A stretch of DNA of 64,000 nucleotides from Qipengyuania marincola (GCF_029688625.1 NZ_JARULC010000003.1:682001-746000), one strand, 5' to 3'; numbered from the stretch's first letter, positions 43,040 to 53,039 are shown. A program made the numbers and translations. Notes: generated by a model from the letters alone, not told the origin.

Positions 43040-44413
43040 ATGAACACCTCCACACCCTCTATCCCCGACCAGAAAAAGGTCGGCATGGTTTCCCTCGGCT
43101 GTCCCAAGGCCCTGGTCGATTCCGAGCGCATCCTCACCCGCCTGCGCGCCGACGGATATGCGATGAGCCCTGACTATGCCGGGGCCGATGTGGTGCTGGT
43201 CAACACCTGCGGCTTTCTCGACAGTGCCAAGGAGGAAAGCCTTGCCGCAATCGGCGAGGCGATCGCCGAGAACGGCCGCGTGATCGTGACCGGCTGCATG
43301 GGCGAGGAAGCCGACGCCATCCGCGCCGCCCACCCCAGCGTGCTGGCGGTCACCGGCGCGCACCAATACGAGGCGGTGGTGGAGGCGGTGCACGAGCACG
43401 CTCCCCCGAGCCAGGGCCCCTTCATCGACCTGATCCCGCAGCCCGACATTAAGCTCACGCCGCGGCACTACAGCTATCTGAAGATCTCGGAAGGCTGCAA
43501 CCATTCCTGCGCCTTCTGCATAATCCCCGACCTGCGCGGAAAACTCGCGAGCCGGCGGATCGATGCAGTGCTGCGCGAGGCCGAAAAGCTGGTCGAGGCG
43601 GGCACGAAAGAACTGCTGGTCATCAGCCAGGACACCAGCGCCTATGGTGTCGATACGCGGCACGAGAGCCGAATGTGGAAGGACCGCGAGGTCCGTGCGC
43701 ATATGACCGATCTGGCCCGCGAACTGGGCCGGCTCGACATTGGCAACGGGACGCCTCCGTGGGTGCGGCTCCACTACGTCTATCCCTATCCGCATGTCGA
43801 CGCGGTCATTCCGCTGATGGCCGAGGGGCTGTTGACGCCCTATCTCGATATTCCCTTCCAGCACGCCAGCCCGAAAGTCCTGCGTGCAATGAAGCGCCCG
43901 GCGAACGAAGCCAAGGTGCTCGAACGCCTTAAGGGGTGGCGCGACATCTGCCCCGACATCGCCATTCGTTCGAGCTTCGTCGTTGGCTTCCCCGGCGAAA
44001 CCGAGGAAGACTTCAGCTATCTGCTCGACTGGCTGGAAGAAGCGCAGCTCGACCGCGTCGGGGCCTTCCGCTTCGAACCGGTGGAGGGCGCACAAGCCAA
44101 TGCGCTCCCCGATCCCGTGCCCGAGGAAGTGAAGGAGGAACGCTATGCGCGGGTCATGGAGGTGACCGAGCGCATCAGCGCGACCAAGCTCGCAAGGAAA
44201 GTCGGCAAGACCATCCCGGTCATCATCGACGAGCTCGGCAACCCAGACGAGGACGGCGATATCGGAGCCACGGGGCGCAGCCAGGCAGATGCTCCGGAAA
44301 TCGACGGAGCAGTCTACTTGCGGCAGGTTCCCGGCGATCTGGTCCCCGGATCGATCGTTTCGGTAATGATCGAGGATAGCGACGCGCACGACCTGTTCGG
44401 CGTCATCGCCTGA
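43040..44413 (+). CDS. rimO: Ribosomal protein S12 methylthiotransferase RimO
   Basis: A 457-residue radical-SAM enzyme that adds a methylthio group to an aspartate of ribosomal protein S12. The N-terminal cluster ligands are Cys21, Cys57 and Cys86 ([30 protein letters not shown]). The radical-SAM cluster is CNHSCAFC (Cys153, Cys157, Cys160). A TRAM domain follows. [12 protein letters not shown] and [13 protein letters not shown] distinguish RimO from MiaB. Confidence 0.95.
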   Translation: MNTSTPSIPDQKKVGMVSLGCPKALVDSERILTRLRADGYAMSPDYAGADVVLVNTCGFLDSAKEESLAAIGEAIAENGRVIVTGCMGEEADAIRAAHPSVLAVTGAHQYEAVVEAVHEHAPPSQGPFIDLIPQPDIKLTPRHYSYLKISEGCNHSCAFCIIPDLRGKLASRRIDAVLREAEKLVEAGTKELLVISQDTSAYGVDTRHESRMWKDREVRAHMTDLARELGRLDIGNGTPPWVRLHYVYPYPHVDAVIPLMAEGLLTPYLDIPFQHASPKVLRAMKRPANEAKVLERLKGWRDICPDIAIRSSFVVGFPGETEEDFSYLLDWLEEAQLDRVGAFRFEPVEGAQANALPDPVPEEVKEERYARVMEVTERISATKLARKVGKTIPVIIDELGNPDEDGDIGATGRSQADAPEIDGAVYLRQVPGDLVPGSIVSVMIEDSDAHDLFGVIA

Positions 44414-44671
44414 TCGCGCTGCCTTGGAAAACCAGCTGCCAGGCGCATTAACTTTGCCGGTTAGGGCTTTCGGCGACAGCCGCAATGGACGGAAAAGTGG
44501 GATTTTTCCCAGCCAATTGCGCGTTTCTTCTCCGCTGTCCGCTTCATCTTGGAAAGCACGAAACCTAATCCGCTTTTAACCACCAAACCGCCCGCATTTC
44601 CTTGCCTGCCTCTACGAACCGCGAGGCGCGTCAAAGGTTTCTTAAACTTAAGATGCCCATAAGCAGTCGCG

Positions 44672-47038
44672 ATGGGTATCGAACGCGCCTTTGCCGGAAC
44701 GCGCCTGCCACCACCGCCTGTGCGGTGGGGCAACACGCGACGCGTGGGCGAGAGACTGCGGCATCTCGCTATTTCCTGCGGACTTATCCTTGGTGCGGTG
44801 GCCCTGTTCCTGTTCGAGCCGATCGACCAGTTCCTGTGGTTGTTCCAGTCGAAGATTGCCGGTCAGAAAGCGTCCGGAGACATCGTATTCGTCGAAAGTG
44901 ACCAGATTCTCGACGACCCCAATCTTGGCCACCGCCGCTTGCAACTTGCCAAAGCACTCGACGAACTCGATCGGCGTGGTGTGGGCAAGGTCTATCTGGA
45001 TGTCGTGTTCGAGGAGCGGTCCGAGAAAGCGTATGATGCCGCTTTGGCCGGAGCCATAGAGCGCCTCGGCCCCCGTATTTCCGTCGCGGATTGGCTCGAA
45101 CTCGATACAAATGTTCGGCCTCGGATATCCCGCACCGATCCTTCGATCGCAGGCCAAACCAATCGCGTGATTGCCGATCGCCGAGATGACAATTACTTCA
45201 ACGTCAATTGGAAGACTGCGTTCGGGTTCACCGTAGATGGTGAGCGATTGCCCACACTGGGAGCATCTCTGGGCGGCGATCACACTGCGCAGGGAGGCAG
45301 CTTCCAAATCGACTATGGCTTCCCTGGCCAACAGATAGCCAGCGCCCCGCTTTCGAGCCTTACGGAGGGCTCCGCGACCGGTCGCGATCGCAACATCGAC
45401 TTTGCTGGCAAAACGGTTGTTATTGGGCACGACAAGCGAAGCTCGGGTTCGAACCTCAACGTGCCGAACAGCACCTTCGCTCCACCCAGCTACATCTCCA
45501 TCTACGCTGGCGAGACTCTCAAGAGCGGACGCGGCGGATACCTTTATTCCGTGACTGTAATTGCAGTGTATGCCCTGTTGCTCGCTGTGCTTGTAATCGC
45601 AGCGCCACGGAGACGAAACCGGTGGCTCGCCTATGCTGCCCTCGCCATATCCGTTCCTGCGCTGCTTTTCCTGACAGCGAGGCTTGGATACCGGATCGAG
45701 ATTTCCTACGCGGCGGGGCTTTTGGCCGTGTACGCGATCTATCGGTGGCGCGCTCGTTGGAAGAGGCGTCTGGCGCTGGTCAATCAGGAAACCGGCCTCC
45801 CGACCCTAAAGGCTTTCGACGCGCGTATGGTGCGCGAGCCGATGCTGCGCGGCCATGTCGTAGTAGCCAAGGTGCACAACTACGAGCGCATCCTGAAGAG
45901 CCTCGCCCCGGAAGAACGGACCACATATCTGCTCCGACTGGTCGATCGCCTGCGTGCGGTCGACCCGGATCTCGCCATTTTCAGCGAAGGGCACTACGTC
46001 GCCTGGCACTCGACTATCGAAGATCGCGCGGCGATGATGGAACACCTCGCCGGCCTCCGCGCGATCTTTGCTGCACCGGTCGTGGTCGGCGATGTATCAG
46101 TCGATGTCGGCATCACTTTCGGGGTGTCGGCGATCGACGACGAGACGGCTGGCCGTGTGCCGGCGGCGATGGCCGCAGCCGAAGAAACGTCGGAAGCACA
46201 CGAGCCTGTCAAGTTTGCCGAAAATGGCGAAAACGCCGATTTGCTGTGGGACATCTCGCTTCGTGCCCGCATCGACGAGGCCATGGAAGCGGGCGAGATC
46301 TATTGCGTCTATCAGCCTAAGATCGACACTGCCACCGGGGCCGTCGCCGGCGTCGAGGCCCTGGTTCGATGGCACGATCCGGCAAAGGGCTTCATCGAAC
46401 CGATGCATTTCGTGCAACAGTGCGAGAAGGCCGGGCGCATGGAACATCTTACGCGCTACGTTCTGCAGAGCGCCTGCTCGGCAGGGCAATTGCTTCATTT
46501 CCGCAATGCGCCGATCAAGGTGTCGGTGAATATCTCCGCAACCCTGCTCCGCGACATGCGTGTGGTAGGCCTTGTCCGCAACGCGCTTCAGGCGACCCGC
46601 CTGGATCCGCAATTCCTGATCCTCGAGATAACCGAAACATCGCGCATCGCTGACCTGGAGACTGCGTCAACGATCCTCGACGAATTGCTGAAGCTGGGTG
46701 TCGGCCTTTCGATCGATGATTTCGGTGTCGGCTCGGCAAATTTCGAGACCTTCTTCTCGCTTCCGTTCACCGAGTTGAAGATCGACCGTCTGTTCGTGTC
46801 GAATATCGTATCCGATCCGAAGGCGCGAGCGATCGTCTCGAGCATCATTGAGATGGGCCACCAGGCCCGAATCACGGTCGTGGCCGAGGGGGTGGAAACG
46901 ATGAAAGAAGCTGAAATCCTTAACGAAATGGGCTGCGACGAGCTTCAGGGATATGTTTTTTCCAGGCCGATATCTCTATCCAAGCTGTTGGAATTCAACG
47001 CGAAAAAGGCAGAGGGCCGAGTCGCGAACATGGTTTAG
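44672..47038 (+). CDS. CHASE2-degenerate GGDEF-EAL protein (c-di-GMP phosphodiesterase)
   Basis: A 788-residue membrane signalling protein. TM1 (about 33-50) precedes an extracytoplasmic CHASE2 domain (about 55-290). Three TM segments (about 290-365), a degenerate GGDEF domain (about 370-510) and an EAL domain (about 530-775) follow. In the GGDEF domain the signature is replaced by SEGHY (438-442), so no cyclase activity is expected. The EAL domain is intact: VEALVRW (Glu562), KVSVNIS, EITET, DDFGVGSANF and EGVET. It probably degrades c-di-GMP in response to an envelope signal. No strong ribosome binding site is seen before ATG 44672. Confidence 0.9.
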   Translation: MGIERAFAGTRLPPPPVRWGNTRRVGERLRHLAISCGLILGAVALFLFEPIDQFLWLFQSKIAGQKASGDIVFVESDQILDDPNLGHRRLQLAKALDELDRRGVGKVYLDVVFEERSEKAYDAALAGAIERLGPRISVADWLELDTNVRPRISRTDPSIAGQTNRVIADRRDDNYFNVNWKTAFGFTVDGERLPTLGASLGGDHTAQGGSFQIDYGFPGQQIASAPLSSLTEGSATGRDRNIDFAGKTVVIGHDKRSSGSNLNVPNSTFAPPSYISIYAGETLKSGRGGYLYSVTVIAVYALLLAVLVIAAPRRRNRWLAYAALAISVPALLFLTARLGYRIEISYAAGLLAVYAIYRWRARWKRRLALVNQETGLPTLKAFDARMVREPMLRGHVVVAKVHNYERILKSLAPEERTTYLLRLVDRLRAVDPDLAIFSEGHYVAWHSTIEDRAAMMEHLAGLRAIFAAPVVVGDVSVDVGITFGVSAIDDETAGRVPAAMAAAEETSEAHEPVKFAENGENADLLWDISLRARIDEAMEAGEIYCVYQPKIDTATGAVAGVEALVRWHDPAKGFIEPMHFVQQCEKAGRMEHLTRYVLQSACSAGQLLHFRNAPIKVSVNISATLLRDMRVVGLVRNALQATRLDPQFLILEITETSRIADLETASTILDELLKLGVGLSIDDFGVGSANFETFFSLPFTELKIDRLFVSNIVSDPKARAIVSSIIEMGHQARITVVAEGVETMKEAEILNEMGCDELQGYVFSRPISLSKLLEFNAKKAEGRVANMV

Positions 47039-47097
47039 GGTTTACAAACGATTATGGTTAATGACATGCGTTGCCTCTACCAACAGGAGGTACGATC

Positions 47098-47133
47098 ATG
47101 TTCAATATCTGGAAATGGTTCTTCCGCGGATAA
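47098..47133 (+). CDS. Candidate 11-codon minigene
   Basis: A short frame encodes MFNIWKWFFRG and stops at TAA. It has a near-ideal ribosome binding site (CAGGAGG, seven bases before ATG) and lies between the EAL gene and a strong intrinsic terminator. The peptide is aromatic and basic, like membrane-active or leader peptides. CCGCGG (47124-47129) and CCGCGG (47135-47140) form a hairpin across the stop codon. The quality of the ribosome binding site and the placement are directly visible; that it is translated is inferred. Confidence 0.5.
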   Translation: MFNIWKWFFRG

Positions 47134-47156
47134 ACCGCGGCCTCGGAATGCATTCA

Positions 47157-47188
47157 TAAAAAAGGGTCCGCTCGGGCCCTTTTTTTTT
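47157..47188 (+). terminator. Strong intrinsic terminator after the minigene
   Basis: AGGGTCC (47163-47169) pairs with GGGCCCT (47174-47180), one G-U, with a 4-nt loop, preceded by six A and followed by nine T (47180-47188). It ends the EAL gene/minigene transcript about 55 bp before the transglutaminase-like gene and could also work on the other strand. Confidence 0.9.
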
Positions 47189-47244
47189 GCGCATCTCGCA
47201 TCGCAATCAACCTCCCCGAAACGAAGCAGCGCGTCCGCCGTTGA

Positions 47245-48048
47245 ATGCGCATGGCGCTTACAATCGCAACCCGTTTCGCGTTCAGCGCGGACAAGCCGAC
47301 CGACGTATTGCTGCAGTTCGAAGCCGCATCTCTGCCCGAACAGGCCATCCGAAACACATCGACCACCCTTCCGGACGCGGAGCATTGCGCACGCATTCCG
47401 GCCGAAGACGATATCGGTGAACGGATCTGGCTTCGCGTCGCGGGGCAGTGCGAGGTGCAATACGAAGCCAGCGTCGAGGTCAGGCGGCAACTCGCCGATC
47501 TGTCGGAACTGGACACCCTCCCCCCGCACCATCTGCCGGGCGAAGCTGTGCGCTATCTGCTCGACAGCAGATATTGCCCTGCCGATCGCTTCCAACCCTT
47601 CGTCGAAGCCGAGTTCGGCTCCACCTCAGGCGGCGCGCGCGTCGCGGCCCTACGCGACTGGATCGAAGACAGGTTCACCTACACGCCCGGCGCGTCGGGA
47701 CCGGATACGGGCGCCGTCGAGAGCTTCGTGTCGCGCCAGGGGGTCTGCCGCGATTATGCCCACATGCTCGTTACCCTGGCCCGGGCCAGCGCCATCCCCG
47801 CGCGCTACGTCTCGTGTTTCGCGCCCGGAGTGACCCCGCAGGATTTTCACGCCGTCGCCGAAGTCTTTCTCGCCGATCCCGAGATCGAGGACGGAGGGAC
47901 GTGGCAGATCGTCGACGCGACCGGCATGGCCCTTGCGGCCGAAACTGTGAAGATCGGCGTCGGCCGCGATGCTGCCGATGTCAGCTTTCTTACCAGCTTC
48001 GGCGCGTGCAATTTCATTTCAAGCGAGATCGACATCCGCAAAGAATAG
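47245..48048 (+). CDS. Transglutaminase-like cysteine-protease-fold protein
   Basis: A 267-residue protein with a transglutaminase core: Cys168 in RQGVCRDYAHM, His202 in DFHAVAEV and Asp224 in QIVDATG form the expected triad. The N-terminal about 120 residues look like a beta-rich accessory domain of the kind found with bacterial transglutaminase-like proteins. The substrate is unknown; members often act as proteases or peptide ligases. It starts 57 bp after the terminator, at ATG 47245 or ATG 47251. It precedes zwf by 85 bp. Confidence 0.87.
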   Translation: MRMALTIATRFAFSADKPTDVLLQFEAASLPEQAIRNTSTTLPDAEHCARIPAEDDIGERIWLRVAGQCEVQYEASVEVRRQLADLSELDTLPPHHLPGEAVRYLLDSRYCPADRFQPFVEAEFGSTSGGARVAALRDWIEDRFTYTPGASGPDTGAVESFVSRQGVCRDYAHMLVTLARASAIPARYVSCFAPGVTPQDFHAVAEVFLADPEIEDGGTWQIVDATGMALAAETVKIGVGRDAADVSFLTSFGACNFISSEIDIRKE

Positions 48049-48133
48049 GAATGCAGCCCTCTGGCAAGCGCCAGCATGCGCTGGTAACCGCCCATCGCAG
48101 GAGAGATGACACGATGATCGCAGGCCCGTTCGC

Positions 48134-49576
48134 ATGAGCTTTACAGCAGACCGCCTGCTTTTGTTCGGAGCGACCGGCGACCTTGCGCAGCGCATGCTTT
48201 TGCCCTCGCTCTGTGCGCTCGATGCCGATGATCTGCTGCACCCTGAACTGAAGATCGTAGGCACCGCCCGCTCCGATCTCTCGACCCGGGATTTCCGTGA
48301 TTTCGCGCGCGAGGCGCTGGAGAAGCATCTGCCCAGCAATCGGCGGGGCGGGATCGCCCAGTTCCTCAACCGCCTTCATTACGTGCCCGTCGATGCCACC
48401 ACGCCGGAGGGCTATGGCGACCTTGCGCGCGAGGTCGGTGAATATGAAAGCGGCCTCGCCATTTTCCTGTCCACGGCCCCCAGCCTTTTCGAAGCGACCA
48501 TCGCGGGGCTCGAGCATGCCGGCCTGACCAAGGGCAACGTCCGGATCGGCCTCGAAAAGCCTCTTGGCACCGATCTCGAAAGTAGTTGCGAGATCAACGA
48601 TGCGGTTTCCAAGGCCTTTCCGGAGGACCGGATTTTCCGGATCGACCATTACCTCGGCAAGGAAACGGTCCAGAACCTGCTCGCCCTGCGCTTTGCCAAC
48701 CTGCTGTTCGAGCCGGTCTGGAATGCGACCTATATCGATCACGTGCAGATCACCGTCGCCGAGACCGTGGGACTGGAATCGCGCGTCGCCTATTACGACG
48801 ACAGCGGGGCGCTGCGCGACATGGTGCAGAACCACATGCTGCAACTGCTGGCACTGGTTGCGATGGAGCCGCCAACCAGCTTCGATGCGACCGCCGTGCG
48901 CGACGAGAAGGTCAAGGTCCTGCGCGCACTGCGCGACGTCGACCGGGACGAGGTGGTCACTGGCCAATATCGCGCCGGAGCCGTGAACGGCCAGGCCGTA
49001 CCGGGCTATGATGAGGAGCTGGGCAAGGAAAGCGACACCGAAACCTTCGTCGCGATCAAGGCGCATGTCGATAACTGGCGCTGGAAGGGGGTCCCCTTCT
49101 ACATGCGAACCGGCAAACGCCTGCCCGAGCGCGTGACCGAGATCGTCGTCCAGTTTCGCTGCATCCCGCATTCGATTTTCCAAGGGCGCGGGGCGAGGAC
49201 CCAGCCCAACCGGCTGGTGATCGGCATCCAGCCCGAAGAGAACATCCAGATGACGATGATGGCCAAGGTACCGGGCCTCGATCGCGACGGACTGCGGCTG
49301 CGTTCTGTGCCGCTCGATATTGCCATGCCCGACGCGTTTTCCGGCACGGTGCGTCGGATTGCATACGAACGCTTGTTGTTGGACCTTATCGAAGGCGACC
49401 AGACCCTGTTCGTGCGCCGTGACGAGGTCGAGGCGCAATGGGAATGGATCGATGCAATCAGAGCGCTGTGGGGAGAGAACGGCATCGTTCCGAAGACCTA
49501 CAGCGCAGGCTCTTGGGGCCCGAGCGCGGCCATCGCGCTCGCCGAACGCGACGGAGTAAGCTGGCACGATGACTAA
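48134..49576 (+). CDS. zwf: Glucose-6-phosphate 1-dehydrogenase
   Basis: A 480-residue enzyme oxidising glucose 6-phosphate to 6-phosphogluconolactone. The Rossmann motif is FGATGDLAQRMLLPSL (11-26), and the active-site signature is RIDHYLGKE with Asp171-His172-Tyr173. EKPLGTDLES supplies the coenzyme-site residues. It is the first gene of the Entner-Doudoroff operon zwf-edd-glk-eda and overlaps edd by eight bases. No pgl is present in the operon, so the lactonase must be coded elsewhere or be spontaneous. Confidence 0.96.
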   Translation: MSFTADRLLLFGATGDLAQRMLLPSLCALDADDLLHPELKIVGTARSDLSTRDFRDFAREALEKHLPSNRRGGIAQFLNRLHYVPVDATTPEGYGDLAREVGEYESGLAIFLSTAPSLFEATIAGLEHAGLTKGNVRIGLEKPLGTDLESSCEINDAVSKAFPEDRIFRIDHYLGKETVQNLLALRFANLLFEPVWNATYIDHVQITVAETVGLESRVAYYDDSGALRDMVQNHMLQLLALVAMEPPTSFDATAVRDEKVKVLRALRDVDRDEVVTGQYRAGAVNGQAVPGYDEELGKESDTETFVAIKAHVDNWRWKGVPFYMRTGKRLPERVTEIVVQFRCIPHSIFQGRGARTQPNRLVIGIQPEENIQMTMMAKVPGLDRDGLRLRSVPLDIAMPDAFSGTVRRIAYERLLLDLIEGDQTLFVRRDEVEAQWEWIDAIRALWGENGIVPKTYSAGSWGPSAAIALAERDGVSWHDD

Positions 49577-51383
49577 GCCGCTCAACGATACCATACACCG
49601 CGTTACGCAGCGGGTGATCGAGAATTCGCGGGCGAGCCGCGGCGACTATCTCGACCTGATGGACCGCGAAGGCGACCGGCAGGTGAACCGCCATTCGCTG
49701 TCCTGCTCCAACCTCGCGCATGCGTTCGCCGGGGCGGAAGAGGATCAGGAGGCGATCAAGGCCGCGCGTGGACCCAATCTCGGCGTCGTCACCGCCTATA
49801 ACGACATGCTGTCGGCCCATCAGCCCTACTACCGCTACCCCGAGCGAATGAAGATCTGGGCACGCGAGGTCGGGGCCACCGTGCAGGTGGCGGGCGGGAC
49901 CCCCGCAATGTGCGATGGCGTGACGCAAGGCGAGGCGGGCATGGAGCTGTCGCTCTTCAGCCGCGATACGATCGCGCTCAGCACCGTGGTGGCGCTGAGC
50001 CACGCCATGTACGACGGCGTCGCTTTGCTCGGCATTTGCGACAAGATCGTGCCCGGCCTGCTGATGGGCGCCTTGCGCTTCGGACATCTTCCCGCAATCT
50101 TCGTACCGTCGGGCCCGATGGGCACGGGCATCTCGAACAAGGAAAAGCAGCGCACGCGTCAGCTCTATGCGGAGGGCAAGGTCGGGCGCGACGAATTGCT
50201 GGCCAGCGAGATGGGTAGTTACCACTCGCCCGGCACCTGCACCTTCTACGGCACCGCCAATTCCAACCAGATGATGATGGAGATGATGGGGCTGCATGTC
50301 CCCGGCGCGGCCTTTGTGCAGCCGGGCGCAAAACTGCGGCAGGAACTGAGCCGTGCCGCGACCCATCGCCTTGCCGCGATCGGTCAGGAGGGCGAGGACT
50401 TTCGCCCGCTGTCCCGCGTCGTCGACGAGAAGGCGATCGTCAATGCTGCCATCGGACTGCTGGCGACCGGCGGCTCGACCAATCACGCCATCCATATTCC
50501 CGCGATGGCGCGCGCGGCCGGCATCCGCTTCGACTGGAACGACCTCGCCGAACTTTCGCAGGCCGTTCCGCTTGTGGCGCGCGTCTATCCCAATGGATCG
50601 GGCGACGTGAACCATTTTCACGAGGCGGGCGGCATGGGCTATGTGATCGGCACGCTGCTCGAAGAGGGGCTTGCCCATCCGGACATCCTGACGGTGTGGG
50701 ACGGCGGGTTCGAAAGCTATTCGCGCGAACCCGGTTTCGATGGCGAAGCGCTTTCGTGGCGCGACCCCGGCCCGTCGGGCGATACCGAGATGCTGCGCCC
50801 CGCCTCCGACCCGTTCCAGACCGATGGCGGCATGCGCCTGGTCGAGGGCAATCTCGGCCGCGCCTGCTTCAAGTCCTCCGCCGTGGAACGCGAGCGCTGG
50901 ACCGTGGAAGCACCGTGTCGCGTTTTTCAGGACCAGCGTTCGGTCAACGAGGCCTTCAGCAAAGGCGAGCTCGACAAGGACGTCGTCGTCGTCGTCCGCT
51001 TTCAGGGTCCCCGCGCCAACGGCATGCCCGAACTGCACAAGCTGACCCCGGCACTCGGCGTGTTGCAGGACCGCGGCTATCGCGTCGCGCTGGTCACCGA
51101 TGGCCGCATGTCGGGCGCATCGGGCAAGGTGCCCGCAGCGATTCATTGCACGCCCGAGGCGCTCGGCGGCGGGCCGCTGTCGAAACTGCGCGACGGCGAT
51201 GTGGTCAAGGTCTGCGCGGCGACCGGCGAGCTGTCGACGACGGCCGATCTCGACGCGCGGAACGCCGCCGAAGCGCCCGCCCCCGATCTCGGCATGGGCC
51301 GCGAATATTTCGCCATGTTCCGCGCCAATGCGGACGGGGCGGAACAGGGCGCATCCTCCATGCTCGCGATGGCGGGGCTGTGA
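49569..51383 (+). CDS. edd: Phosphogluconate dehydratase
   Basis: A 604-residue iron-sulfur dehydratase converting 6-phosphogluconate to 2-keto-3-deoxy-6-phosphogluconate, the first committed Entner-Doudoroff step. Family features include MCDGVTQGEAGMELSLFSRD, GICDKIVPGLLMG, FYGTANSNQMMMEMMGLH and VTDGRMSGASGKVPAAIH; the cluster cysteines lie in these first segments. Full length for Edd. It overlaps zwf by eight bases and is followed after two bases by glk. Confidence 0.96.
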   Translation: MTKPLNDTIHRVTQRVIENSRASRGDYLDLMDREGDRQVNRHSLSCSNLAHAFAGAEEDQEAIKAARGPNLGVVTAYNDMLSAHQPYYRYPERMKIWAREVGATVQVAGGTPAMCDGVTQGEAGMELSLFSRDTIALSTVVALSHAMYDGVALLGICDKIVPGLLMGALRFGHLPAIFVPSGPMGTGISNKEKQRTRQLYAEGKVGRDELLASEMGSYHSPGTCTFYGTANSNQMMMEMMGLHVPGAAFVQPGAKLRQELSRAATHRLAAIGQEGEDFRPLSRVVDEKAIVNAAIGLLATGGSTNHAIHIPAMARAAGIRFDWNDLAELSQAVPLVARVYPNGSGDVNHFHEAGGMGYVIGTLLEEGLAHPDILTVWDGGFESYSREPGFDGEALSWRDPGPSGDTEMLRPASDPFQTDGGMRLVEGNLGRACFKSSAVERERWTVEAPCRVFQDQRSVNEAFSKGELDKDVVVVVRFQGPRANGMPELHKLTPALGVLQDRGYRVALVTDGRMSGASGKVPAAIHCTPEALGGGPLSKLRDGDVVKVCAATGELSTTADLDARNAAEAPAPDLGMGREYFAMFRANADGAEQGASSMLAMAGL

Positions 51384-51385
51384 CC

Positions 51386-52357
51386 ATGGATCTCGTCAGC
51401 GTCGATATCGGCGGCACTCACGCCCGTTTCGTCATCGCCACCATCGCCGACGACGGCACGATCACGTTGGGCGAGCCCGAGACGATCCACACCGAGGATC
51501 ATGCCAGCTTCCAGACCGCGTGGGAGGATTTCCGCGACCGCAAGGGCGGATCGCTACCGCCGCGCGTCTCGATGGCGATCGCCGGGCCGGTCGGCGGCGA
51601 TGTGATCCGGTTCACCAACAATCCGTGGATCATCCGCCCGGCGCTGGTGAAGGAGAAGCTCGGTGTCGAGGAATATTGCATCGTCAACGACTTCGAAGCG
51701 GTGGCCCATGCGGTCGCGCGCGTTGACGAAGACCAGTTCATCCATCTGACCGGCCCCGACAAGCCGCTCGCGCCTACCGGCCGCCTCAGCGTGCTGGGCC
51801 CCGGCACAGGCCTCGGCGTCGCGCATCTCTATCGCGAGCCCGATGGGACCTATCGCGTCTCCGCGACCGAGGGCGGGCACATCGATTTCGCCCCGCTCGA
51901 CAGCATAGAGGATGCCATCCTTGCCCGCCTGCGCAAGCGCCACACGCGGGTCTCGGTGGAACGGGTCGTCTCCGGTCCGGCCATTTCGGACATCTACCAG
52001 ACGCTCGCCGCCATGGAGGGCAGGCCCGTCACCGACGAGGACGATATCGCGATCTGGACGCGCGGGCAGGAGGGCAGCGACAGCCTTGCAGCCGCGGCCG
52101 TCGATCGCTTCTGCTTGTCGCTGGGCAGCGTAGCCGGCGACATCGCGCTGGCGCAGGGCGGCTTCGGCGGGGTCGTGATCGCCGGCGGGCTCGGCTTCCG
52201 CATTCGCGACACGCTGCTGAAATCCGGCTTTGCCGAGCGCTTCAAGGCCAAGGGCCGGTTCCAGGAACTGATGGCTTCCATCCCGGTCAAGCTCATCACC
52301 CATCCGCAACCGGGCCTGTTCGGCGCTGCCGCTGCCTTTGCCAGGGAACACTCATGA
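51386..52357 (+). CDS. glk: Glucokinase
   Basis: A 323-residue bacterial glucokinase of the hexokinase (non-ROK) type. VDIGGTHARFVIA is the ATP phosphate loop, NPWIIRPAL and NDFEAVAHA contribute the glucose site with its catalytic Asp, and VLGPGTGLGVAHL and VVIAGGLGFRI complete it. It supplies glucose 6-phosphate to zwf. ATG 51386 is two bases after the edd stop. It overlaps eda by four bases. Confidence 0.95.
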   Translation: MDLVSVDIGGTHARFVIATIADDGTITLGEPETIHTEDHASFQTAWEDFRDRKGGSLPPRVSMAIAGPVGGDVIRFTNNPWIIRPALVKEKLGVEEYCIVNDFEAVAHAVARVDEDQFIHLTGPDKPLAPTGRLSVLGPGTGLGVAHLYREPDGTYRVSATEGGHIDFAPLDSIEDAILARLRKRHTRVSVERVVSGPAISDIYQTLAAMEGRPVTDEDDIAIWTRGQEGSDSLAAAAVDRFCLSLGSVAGDIALAQGGFGGVVIAGGLGFRIRDTLLKSGFAERFKAKGRFQELMASIPVKLITHPQPGLFGAAAAFAREHS

Positions 52358-52968
52358 CCGATATTTCCCAGATCATGCAGACAGCGCCGGTGATCCCGGT
52401 GATCGTTGTCGACGAAATCGACCATGCCGAGCCGCTCGCTCGCGCGCTGGTTGCCGGCGGCTTGCGCGTGCTGGAGGTTACGCTGCGCACGCCCGCCGCG
52501 CTCGATGCGATCCGCGCGATGAAACGCGTCGAAGGCGCGATTGTCGGCGCGGGCACGGTGACCAACCAGCACGAACTGGCAGACGCGATTGCGGCGGGCA
52601 GCGAATTCATCGTTTCGCCCGGCCTCACAGAGCCGCTGGGCAAGGCGGCAATCCGCGAAGGCATTCCCTTCCTGCCCGGCATCGCAAATGCGGGCGACAT
52701 CATGCGGGGGCTCGACCTTGGCCTGACGCATTTCAAGTTCTTTCCCGCCATGGCGGCGGGCGGTCTGCCAGCCCTGAAAGCGCTTGCCGCACCATTTAGC
52801 CAATGCAGGTTCTGCCCGACCGGCGGGGTGTCACTCGACAATGCCAGCGAGTGGCTGGCGTTCGATCCGGTGCTCTGCGTCGGCGGCAGCTGGGTCGCGC
52901 CGCGCGGTGCGATCGATCCGTCCGACGTGGAGCGCATCGCGCGCGAGGCCGCCGAACTTCGCGCCTGA
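52354..52968 (+). CDS. eda: 2-keto-3-deoxy-6-phosphogluconate aldolase
   Basis: A 204-residue class I aldolase splitting KDPG into pyruvate and glyceraldehyde 3-phosphate. The catalytic Glu is at 41 in LEVTLRTP, and the Schiff-base Lys is at 128 in HFKFFPA. GAGTVTN and FCPTGGVS are the phosphate-binding loops. It completes the Entner-Doudoroff operon. A 6-bp hairpin, CGCTGG/CCAGCG (53002-53019), in the following gap lacks a U-tract and is not a clear terminator. Confidence 0.96.
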   Translation: MTDISQIMQTAPVIPVIVVDEIDHAEPLARALVAGGLRVLEVTLRTPAALDAIRAMKRVEGAIVGAGTVTNQHELADAIAAGSEFIVSPGLTEPLGKAAIREGIPFLPGIANAGDIMRGLDLGLTHFKFFPAMAAGGLPALKALAAPFSQCRFCPTGGVSLDNASEWLAFDPVLCVGGSWVAPRGAIDPSDVERIAREAAELRA

Positions 52969-53039
52969 CTCCTGTACCCTGATGGAACGGCAGTGGGCGG
53001 ACGCTGGAAATTACCAGCGATCCGGCGCATAACAGCGGC

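Noticed and set aside
44461-44736. Minus-strand 91-codon frame upstream of the CHASE2-EAL gene
   Set aside because: No homology-like sequence, and it overlaps the start of the EAL gene; most likely chance. The region also has the hairpin TGGGA-TTTT-TCCCA, too weak to call a terminator.
48014-49594. Long antisense frames opposite zwf, edd, serS and rimO
   Set aside because: Each lies fully over a conserved enzyme gene and encodes nothing recognisable.
53002-53019. Terminator between eda and the L,D-transpeptidase gene
   Set aside because: CGCTGG/CCAGCG is a perfect 6-bp hairpin, but it has no U-tract and a short stem.
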